From contig JAQBVH010000286.1 of the NCBI GenBank assembly GCA_027623615.1, positions 1 to 5,323 on the forward strand: 5,323 nucleotides of DNA, written 5' to 3'. The position numbers were made by a program, and so were the translations under genes. Shown here piece by piece: positions 1-5,323 of the stretch. Source of the DNA: Planctomycetota bacterium (GTDB lineage: Bacteria > Planctomycetota > UBA1135 > GCA-002686595). A model generated the notes under the pieces. That model was not told the origin of the DNA, searched no databases, and was given only the letters and a program-made list of their open reading frames with translations. How positions within the stretch are numbered: the first letter of the stretch is position 1; each line of letters opens with the position of its first letter.

Positions 1-3000
1 TGGTGGGCCTACCAGCCGGTCGTGGCCCCCGAGGTCCCGCGGCTCAACTCGGATTGGCCGCGCCATGACCTCGATCGCTTCGTGCTGGCCTCCGGCGCAG
101 TCGTGCCGGTCGAGTGGAACGAGAGCGGCCCCGAGGAGCTGCTGCGCCGGGCGAGCTACGTGCTGACCGGTCTGCCGCCGACGCTCGAGGAGCAGCGGGC
201 CTTCCTCGAGGACACGGCGCCCGATGCCTACGAGCGCGCGGTCGACCGCCTGCTCGCCTCGCCCCACTACGCCGAGCGCATGGCGCGGCGCTGGATGGAC
301 CTGGTGCGCTACACCGAGAGCCACGGGAGCGAAGGCGACCCGACCATCCCCCACGCGTGGAAGTACCGTGACTACCTCATCCGCGCCTTCGACGCCGACG
401 TGCCTGTCGATCGGTTGATCCAGGAGCATGTCGCCGGCGACCTGATCGAACCGCGGCCCTCCGCCGACGGCACCTTCAACGAGGCCGAGATCGGGCTGGC
501 CCACCTGCGCTTCGTGCAGCACGGCTACGCGCCGGTCGAGCCCCTCGAGGAGCAGGTGCGCTTCATCGACGAGCAGATCGGAGTGATCGGCAAGGCGTTC
601 CTCGGTCAGACGATCGCCTGCGCGCGCTGCCACGACCACAAGTTCGATCCGATCAGCCAGGCGGACTACTACGCCATGTACGGCGCGCTCGCGAGTGAGC
701 GACCGGCGATGCGCACGATCGACACACCCGAGCGGCGCAGCCAGGCCGTGGCCGAGCTCGAGGGCCTGAAGAATGAGATCAAGGGCAGGCTTTTTTCGGC
801 CTGGCTCGACGCACTGCCAGCGCTCTTCGAGCGAGTCCGCGCGAACGACGCCCTGCTCGAGGAGGCGCGCAAGGAGCGCTTCCACCCGCTGTCCGTCTGG
901 ATCACGAGCCTGGAGGCGCCGGACGTCAAGCAGCACTGGCTGCAGCGACGCGAGGAGTTCGAGGTCAGCCGACGCGAGCTGGAGGCGTCCCACGCGCAGG
1001 GCTTCCACTGGGACCTCGGCGGCGAGCAGGCGCGTGAGTGGTACGCCCACGGATCGATCCTCGACGCGGCCCCCACCCCTCCCGGCGCCTTCGCCCTGCT
1101 CCCCGAGGGCGAGCGCATCCTGAGCACCCTGCTCCCCGGCGGGGTCTACACACACCTGCTCTCGAGCAAGCACTCGGGCTCCCTGACCTCACCCTGGATC
1201 GAGGTCGAGGACGGGCACCTCTACCTGCGCACCCTCGGCGGCGGCGGCTCGCGCATGCGCTACGCCATGCAGAGCTACCCCCGCGCCGCGGGCCCGGTCT
1301 TCCAACAGCACGGCCTGGGCGGAGACCGTTCGAGTTGGCGTGGCTGGAACATGAACTACTGGGTGGGCGACCGCGCCTACCTCGAGCTCGCGACGGCGCG
1401 GGACCTCCCGGTGGAAGCGCGGGCTGAGGAGCGCTCCTGGTGGGGCGTCCAGGAGGTGGTCTTCGTGCCCCAGGGTCAGCCGGGCCCGAAGGAACAAGCG
1501 GCCGAGCACCAGGAGGTCCTCTTCTTTCCCCCCGGCAGCCCGCGCTCCGTCGCGGAGCTCGAGGGTCGCTACCTCAACGTGCTCGGCACCACATTGTTCG
1601 CCTGGGCCTCCGGCTGCAGCGATGACCAGGTGCGCCTGCTGGAGCCGTTCGTGCGCCACAGCGTGTTTCCGACCAGCCTGGAGGAGCTCCCGGAGCTGCG
1701 CGACCTGGTGCAGCGCTACCGCGCGCTCGAGGCGACGATCCCGATCCCCGAGCGCGTCCCCGGCGTCACGCTCGGACCGCGCGAGGACATGACCCTGCTC
1801 GAGCGCGGTGACATCAAGCAGCCCCGCCAGCGCGTCCCCCAGCGCTTCTTCGACTGGTTCGACGGCGCGCCCTACCAAGGCAACGGCCGCCTGGCCCTCG
1901 CGCGCGACCTGACGCGGTCGGACAACATGCTGACCCCGCGGGTCGCCGTGAACCGCCTCTGGACCTGGGTCTTCGGCGAGGGGATCGTGAGCACGGTCGA
2001 CAACTTCGGGCTCCTCGGCGTCGAGCCGACCGACGCGGCGCTGCTGGACCATCTGACCGCGCGCTTCGTCCTGGGCGACTGGTCGACCAAGGCCCTGTTG
2101 CGCGAGCTGGTCACCTCGAGCACGTTTCGGCAGCAGATGCCCGCGCAGCGACTCGACGCCGAGTCCCTGCGCGACGCGCTGCTCGCGGTCTCGGGTCGCC
2201 TCGACCGCGCGCGCTTCGGCCCGTCGGTCGGCGAGGGCGCGCCGCGCCGCAGCCTGTACGTATCCCAGCGCCGCAACGGGCTGCCGCCCTTCCTGAGCAC
2301 CTTCGACTTCCCGCCGCCGAACACGACCTGCGGGCGCCGGCCAGTGACGAACGTGCCGGCCCAGGGGTTGGCCCTCCTCAACGACCCGATCGTGATCGAG
2401 AGTGCGGGCCACTGGGCGGCGCGCACCACGGGCCTCGAGGCACGAGAGCGGATCGACCAGATGACGCGGGAGGCCCTCGGGCGCGCGCCGAACGACCTCG
2501 AGGTCGAGCTCTTCCTCCGCTACCTGGAGAAGGTGAGCGTGGCGAGCAAGGAAGTCGTCGCGCGCCAGTCATACCAACGCGAACGGGTCAGGCGCACCCG
2601 CGAGGAGCGCGACGCTCTCGTGGAGGAGGGACGCGCGCGTGCCCAGGAAGCGCGCGGCGATCAGGTCACCACGACCGACCACCTCCCTACCCCGATCGCG
2701 CGCTGGGAGTTCGACGGCAACCTCGACGACGAGTTCGGCAACCTGACCGGCAGGCTGCACGGAAGCGGCGAACTCGCGGGCGGGCGGCTCGTGTTGACGG
2801 GCGGGTTCGTGGTGACCACGCCCCTCAGCGAGCCCCTGCGGGCCAAGACCCTCGAGGCGTGGGTGGCGCTGGAGAACCTCGAGCAGCGCGGCTGCGGCGT
2901 GATCACGGTGCAGACGACCGACGGCGCGACCTTCGATTCGATCGTCTTCGCCGAGCAGGACGCGCGGCACTGGATGGCCGGCAGCGACTTCTTCAACCGG

Positions 3001-3492
3001 ACCGAGCGCGTCGGTGGCACGCCCGAGGACACGACGGAGCTGGTGCACATGGCCGCGGTCTACGACGCGGAGGGTGGGATCGCGCTCTACCGCAACGGGC
3101 AGCCCTACGGCCAGCGCACCCGCAAGAGCGGTCTCGTCGCCTACGACGCCGGCAGCAGCCAGGTCGTGCTCGGCGCTCGTCACGGCACCGCGTCCAGCAT
3201 GCGGGCGCCGCTGCGCGGAGCGATCGAGCGCGCGGCCCTGTACGACCACGCGATGAGCGCCGAGGAGGTCGCGGCGAGCGCCAATGGTGACCCGGGCTTC
3301 GTGTCGCGCGCCCAGCTGCTCGCGGCCCTGGACGACGGTCAGCGCGCGCGGCTCCTGGCGCTCGAGAACGACGACCGCGCCCTCTCTGCGGAGCTCACCG
3401 AGCTCGACAGCGAGGCCCAAGCAAGCGGCGACCCCTGGTTCGAGATCGCGCACGCCCTCTTCCAACTCGAGGAGTTCCGGTACCTGCGATGA
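1..3492 (+). CDS. DUF1549/DUF1553 (PSCyt2-PSD1) protein with inserted LamG-like domain, 5' partial
   Basis: The reading frame is open from the first base, giving 1163 visible residues. The first codons read WWAYQPV, the usual lead-in to DUF1549 in this family, so the GTG at position 22 is internal and the true start lies upstream. Long family members often carry a signal peptide and a PSCyt1 cytochrome domain there. Domains, numbered from the first codon: DUF1549 about 19-235, with the motif [12 protein letters not shown] (CxxCH at 207-211, a possible c-type haem site); a beta-rich module about 341-490, probably a sandwich fold that may bind carbohydrate; DUF1553 about 628-845, with [17 protein letters not shown] and [18 protein letters not shown]; a charged helix 844-890; a LamG/concanavalin-like domain about 899-1096, starting [14 protein letters not shown]; a second charged helix 1102-1140; and the family's terminal helix [14 protein letters not shown] ending at the stop. 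The protein is probably extracytoplasmic. Family membership is certain; the biochemical function is not established. Confidence 0.95.
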   Translation, partial: WWAYQPVVAPEVPRLNSDWPRHDLDRFVLASGAVVPVEWNESGPEELLRRASYVLTGLPPTLEEQRAFLEDTAPDAYERAVDRLLASPHYAERMARRWMDLVRYTESHGSEGDPTIPHAWKYRDYLIRAFDADVPVDRLIQEHVAGDLIEPRPSADGTFNEAEIGLAHLRFVQHGYAPVEPLEEQVRFIDEQIGVIGKAFLGQTIACARCHDHKFDPISQADYYAMYGALASERPAMRTIDTPERRSQAVAELEGLKNEIKGRLFSAWLDALPALFERVRANDALLEEARKERFHPLSVWITSLEAPDVKQHWLQRREEFEVSRRELEASHAQGFHWDLGGEQAREWYAHGSILDAAPTPPGAFALLPEGERILSTLLPGGVYTHLLSSKHSGSLTSPWIEVEDGHLYLRTLGGGGSRMRYAMQSYPRAAGPVFQQHGLGGDRSSWRGWNMNYWVGDRAYLELATARDLPVEARAEERSWWGVQEVVFVPQGQPGPKEQAAEHQEVLFFPPGSPRSVAELEGRYLNVLGTTLFAWASGCSDDQVRLLEPFVRHSVFPTSLEELPELRDLVQRYRALEATIPIPERVPGVTLGPREDMTLLERGDIKQPRQRVPQRFFDWFDGAPYQGNGRLALARDLTRSDNMLTPRVAVNRLWTWVFGEGIVSTVDNFGLLGVEPTDAALLDHLTARFVLGDWSTKALLRELVTSSTFRQQMPAQRLDAESLRDALLAVSGRLDRARFGPSVGEGAPRRSLYVSQRRNGLPPFLSTFDFPPPNTTCGRRPVTNVPAQGLALLNDPIVIESAGHWAARTTGLEARERIDQMTREALGRAPNDLEVELFLRYLEKVSVASKEVVARQSYQRERVRRTREERDALVEEGRARAQEARGDQVTTTDHLPTPIARWEFDGNLDDEFGNLTGRLHGSGELAGGRLVLTGGFVVTTPLSEPLRAKTLEAWVALENLEQRGCGVITVQTTDGATFDSIVFAEQDARHWMAGSDFFNRTERVGGTPEDTTELVHMAAVYDAEGGIALYRNGQPYGQRTRKSGLVAYDAGSSQVVLGARHGTASSMRAPLRGAIERAALYDHAMSAEEVAASANGDPGFVSRAQLLAALDDGQRARLLALENDDRALSAELTELDSEAQASGDPWFEIAHALFQLEEFRYLR
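3469..3492 (+). promoter_or_regulatory. ATGA stop/start overlap coupling the two operon genes
   Basis: The start codon at 3489-3491 overlaps the stop codon at 3490-3492 of the upstream gene in an ATGA junction. The only purine-rich Shine-Dalgarno-like run is GAGGAG at 3469-3474, leaving 14 bases before the ATG. That is longer than the usual 5-9, and the run also encodes part of the conserved C-terminus of the upstream protein. The arrangement suggests that translation of the DUF1501 gene depends mainly on ribosomes terminating at the first gene. No separate promoter for the second gene was recognised. Confidence 0.6.
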
Positions 3493-4892
3493 GCGCTCCC
3501 CTCTCCCGACGCGACCTGCTCGCGCGCAGCTCGACCGGCTTCGGCCTGATGGCCCTGAACGTCGTGCTCGCCGAGCAGGCGCTCGCCGACGGGCGCCAGC
3601 CCGCCGCGCGCCTGCGTCCGCGCGCCAAGCACGTGATCTTCTGCTTCATGTCCGGTGGCGTCAGCCACGTCGACTCCTTCGACCCCAAACCGCGCCTCGC
3701 GAAGGAAGCTGGCCAGCCGATGCCCGTCCCGGTCGCGCGGACGATGTTCAACAACAACGGGAACATCTTCCCGAGCCCGTTCACCTTCGGGCGTCACGGC
3801 GAGAGCGGGCTCGAGGTCAGCAGCATGTTTCCCAAGATCGCGGAGCAGGCCGACCACCTCGCGGTGGTGCGCTCGATGACCTCGGCCGTCAGCGAGCACG
3901 CCCAGGCGAACCTGTTCTTCCACACGGGCTTCGCGACGGAGGGCTTCCCCTCCGCCGGCGCGTGGACGAGCTACGGGCTCGGGACGATGAACCGCGACCT
4001 GCCCTCGTTCGTCGTCTTGCGCAGCGGCAACTCCGCCATCCCCCACGGCGGCGTGGGGATGTTCTCGAGCACCTTCCTGCCGGCGACGCACCAGGCCTCG
4101 TTCCTGCAGGCGGACAACGCCGAGGCCGTACGCAATGTGCAGCCGCGTCACGCGGATGGGGTGCAGCGGCGACGTCTGGACCTGATCCGCCGGCTCGGTC
4201 GCGGCTTCGCGTCCAAGGACGCCGCGGTCGAGGCCGCGGTCCACAACCTCGAGACCGCCTACCGCATGCAGTCGGCCGTGCCGGAACTCTGCGACCTCTC
4301 CGGCGAGTCCAAGGCGACGCGCGAGCTCTACGGCGTCGACGACACGGACGGCCAGAAGGCGGCCTACGCGCGCCAGGCCCTGCTCGCCCGCCGTCTGGTC
4401 GAGCGCGGCGTGCGCTTCATCGAGCTCTCGTGCCTGACCGAGAACATCGGCGCCGGCGGCGCAGGCAACCCGTGGGACCAGCACAGCGACCTCGAGCGCG
4501 GCCACGGCGCCATGGCGCACCAGGTCGACCAACCGATCGCGGCGCTGATCCGCGACCTCGAGGCTCGCGGCCTGCTCGACGAGACGATCATCGTCTGGGC
4601 CGGTGAGTTCGGCCGCACGCCCTTCTCCCAGGGCTCGAACGGCCGCGACCACAACCCCTTCGGCTTCAGCGTCTGGCTCGCCGGGGGCGGCGTGCAGGGC
4701 GGAACGGTCGTCGGCCAGACGGACGAGTACGGCTACCACGTGGTCGGTCAGAAGCACACGGTCTGGGACCTGTGGGCGACGGTGCTGCACCTGCTCGGCC
4801 TCGACCACGAGCTGCTCACCTACCGCTTCCAGGGCCGCGACATCCGGCTGTCGGACGTGCACGGGCAACCGATCGATGGGGTCATGGCCTGA
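3489..4892 (+). CDS. DUF1501 protein, Tat-exported, alkaline phosphatase/sulfatase-like
   Basis: This 467-residue protein is full length for the DUF1501 family, a branch of the alkaline phosphatase/sulfatase-like superfamily. The N-terminus has a twin-arginine signal: SRRDLL at residues 6-11, then a moderately hydrophobic stretch to about residue 28 and a possible cleavage site after ALA (residue 33). It is therefore predicted to be exported folded. Recognisable family motifs are [25 protein letters not shown] sequence at residues 48-68 (D62 and D65 are candidate metal ligands), NPWDQHSDL (about 327-335), EFGRTPF (373-379), [12 protein letters not shown] (385-396) and the C-terminal [11 protein letters not shown]. 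No sulfatase-type C/S-x-P-x-R formylglycine motif is present. The ATG overlaps the preceding stop codon, and a start there gives the complete Tat signal, so the start is secure. It is almost always the partner of the upstream DUF1549/DUF1553 protein; its substrate is unknown. One oddity is tryptophan 429 where relatives commonly have histidine. Confidence 0.95.
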   Translation: MSAPLSRRDLLARSSTGFGLMALNVVLAEQALADGRQPAARLRPRAKHVIFCFMSGGVSHVDSFDPKPRLAKEAGQPMPVPVARTMFNNNGNIFPSPFTFGRHGESGLEVSSMFPKIAEQADHLAVVRSMTSAVSEHAQANLFFHTGFATEGFPSAGAWTSYGLGTMNRDLPSFVVLRSGNSAIPHGGVGMFSSTFLPATHQASFLQADNAEAVRNVQPRHADGVQRRRLDLIRRLGRGFASKDAAVEAAVHNLETAYRMQSAVPELCDLSGESKATRELYGVDDTDGQKAAYARQALLARRLVERGVRFIELSCLTENIGAGGAGNPWDQHSDLERGHGAMAHQVDQPIAALIRDLEARGLLDETIIVWAGEFGRTPFSQGSNGRDHNPFGFSVWLAGGGVQGGTVVGQTDEYGYHVVGQKHTVWDLWATVLHLLGLDHELLTYRFQGRDIRLSDVHGQPIDGVMA

Positions 4893-4931
4893 GGACTCTG
4901 CGACACGCGGCGTTCCGAGGCTCGGACCACC
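4893..4931. other. Short intergenic gap after the DUF1501 gene
   Basis: Thirty-nine bases separate the DUF1501 stop from the stop codon of the putative minus-strand fragment. No promoter or repeat is recognised; the left arm of the hairpin begins inside this gap at 4921. Confidence 0.5.
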
Positions 4932-4949
4932 TCAGAGGTGTTCCGCGAG
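4921..4949. terminator. Imperfect hairpin after the DUF1501 gene, possible terminator
   Basis: The hairpin lies 29 bases after the DUF1501 stop. CACCT (4928-4932) pairs with AGGTG (4936-4940) around a three-base CAG loop. After a C/T mismatch, GGA (4924-4926) pairs with TCC (4942-4944). After a two-base bulge, CTC (4921-4923) pairs with GAG (4947-4949). There is no run of T on either side, so it is not a canonical intrinsic terminator. It could still mark the 3' end of the operon, or serve convergent transcripts, since it contains the stop codon of the putative minus-strand gene fragment. Confidence 0.3.
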
Positions 4950-5033
4950 TGTCCGGCAGGCCTCGACCTCCGACCGAACCGACTCGGCTTGCTCCTCGTC
5001 GCCCGGTTGGAGCAGACCCAGCTGCCTCCTGAT
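4932..5033 (-). pseudogene. Possible C-terminal fragment of a minus-strand gene, product unknown
   Basis: On the minus strand a frame ending at a TGA (4934-4932) encodes about 33 residues that read like a real helical C-terminus: charged, Glu/Arg/Leu-rich, ending SEVEACRTLAEHL. Six of its 33 sense codons end in A or T, which is acceptable for this genome. The plus-strand reading of the same bases is a Ser/Arg/Cys-rich string that does not resemble a protein. The minus frame continues only to a stop at 5147-5145, and beyond about 5031 the plus strand carries the better coding signal. The upstream part of this gene therefore seems to be missing. The family is not recognised; the tail of a TPR or other helical protein is a guess. 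It could also be a chance ORF in high-GC intergenic DNA. Confidence 0.35.
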
Positions 5034-5323
5034 CGAGGGCAACAGCTCGGTCGTCAACGGCAACGCGTTCCAGGTCCACCTGAAGCACGCCAGCCACACC
5101 ATGGGCAAAGCGACGCGCTTGGCCGATGGGAGCATCACCTCGAGCTATGACCTCAGCGGGTGGAACATGAGCACCCCCTTCCCGTTCGAGCACTCGATCA
5201 CGGTCCCCGTGAACACTCCGGTGAGCCTGCACATCATCCTGATCACGTGCGCGAGCGCCGTGAAGGGAGGGCACGTCGCCAACGGCCACTACACCCTGCG
5301 CCTCGGCGGCCCGACGCCCCTGC
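5032..5323 (+). CDS. Fragment of a putative exported beta-rich protein, missing both ends
   Basis: A stop-free plus-strand frame of 97 codons runs off the right edge of the window. Only 5 of the 97 codons end in A or T, close to the usage of the two genes upstream. In the same frame, 12 of 46 codons between 4894 and 5031 end in A or T, so the coding signal begins near 5031. The translation alternates polar and hydrophobic residues and is rich in Ser, Thr, Asn and Gly (for example NAFQVHLKHAS, HSITVPVNTPVSLHIILI, GHYTLRLGG), which suggests a beta-sandwich or similar extracellular fold. The run up to the edge faintly resembles the region before the anchor in PEP-CTERM-type surface proteins, but this is a weak impression. 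No ATG, GTG or TTG lies in frame between 4879 and 5100, and no signal peptide is visible, so the N-terminus appears to be lost. The family is not identified. Confidence 0.6.
   Translation, partial: MEGNSSVVNGNAFQVHLKHASHTMGKATRLADGSITSSYDLSGWNMSTPFPFEHSITVPVNTPVSLHIILITCASAVKGGHVANGHYTLRLGGPTPL

Noticed and set aside
764..796. A terminator-like element inside the first gene: GCCTG (764-768) can pair with CAGGC (786-790), followed by six T at 791-796.
   Set aside because: The stem is only five base pairs with a 17-base loop, and it sits inside an intact coding frame. It is probably chance, although the T run is rare in this GC-rich DNA.
1189..2412. A 407-codon open frame on the minus strand inside the DUF1549/DUF1553 gene.
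   Set aside because: It is an antisense shadow of the plus-strand coding sequence, with low-complexity Arg/Ala/Gly composition and no motif. The minus-strand frame at 2569-3465 is rejected for the same reason.
3284..4606. A 440-codon plus-strand frame overlapping both main genes.
   Set aside because: It is an out-of-frame shadow made mostly of Arg, Ala and Pro, and both genes it overlaps have clear family motifs in other frames.
3339..4868. A 509-codon open frame on the minus strand, antisense to the DUF1501 gene and the end of the upstream gene.
   Set aside because: Long antisense frames without stops are expected in DNA of this GC content. The translation is Arg/Ala/Val/Glu-rich with no recognisable domain, and it crosses two secure plus-strand genes.
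4938..5150. A 70-codon plus-strand frame starting with GTG at 4938.
   Set aside because: It becomes Gln/Arg/Pro-rich over the second half, where another plus-strand frame has the stronger coding signal, and it has no recognisable motif.
4876..5323. A plus-strand frame opening at the ATG at 4876 and continuing to the window end, which would give the exported-type fragment a start codon.
   Set aside because: The stretch 4876-5031 translates to a Ser/Arg/Cys-rich string with no signal peptide and weak third-position bias, so this ATG is unlikely to be the real start of the protein at 5032-5323.

Overview
The window is GC-rich (roughly 70% by eye), with a strong preference for G or C at third codon positions. 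It carries the tail of a plus-strand operon typical of the phylum Planctomycetota. The evidence for that lineage is the gene pair: a large DUF1549/DUF1553 protein (Planctomycete cytochrome C 2 plus PSD1) followed directly by a Tat-exported DUF1501 protein. This pairing is a well-known, expanded hallmark of planctomycetes and related bacteria. A metagenome-derived contig is plausible, because coding sequence is cut at both ends of the window.

Layout. Positions 1-3492 hold the DUF1549/DUF1553 protein without its N-terminus. The frame is open to the first base, and the residues before the first possible GTG (position 22) already match the family, so that GTG is not the start. Domains in order are DUF1549 with one CxxCH motif, a beta-rich central module, DUF1553, a LamG-like lectin fold flanked by two charged helices, and the conserved C-terminal helix. 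Positions 3489-4892 hold the DUF1501 protein, overlapping the first gene by ATGA. Only 39 bases separate its stop from the next coding-like signal.

Positions 4893-5323 are unusual. An imperfect hairpin (4921-4949) is followed by what reads best as the C-terminal end of a minus-strand gene (about 4932-5033). At about 5031 it meets a plus-strand frame that runs off the window and looks like an exported beta-rich protein without an N-terminus. Two genes pointing away from each other, both lacking their 5' parts at the same point, suggest a rearrangement or a chimeric assembly join.

How the genes work together. The first two proteins are very probably co-transcribed and translationally coupled, and both probably act outside the cytoplasm. 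The first may bind glycans or other ligands through its beta modules and carry a haem-type motif. The second has an alkaline-phosphatase/sulfatase-like fold. The biochemical function of this pair is not established, so a role in polysaccharide processing is inference. No RNA gene, CRISPR array, insertion sequence or convincing new system was seen. The most interesting points are the LamG domain inserted inside the DUF1553 C-terminal lobe, a compacted DUF1553 core and the junction near 5031.
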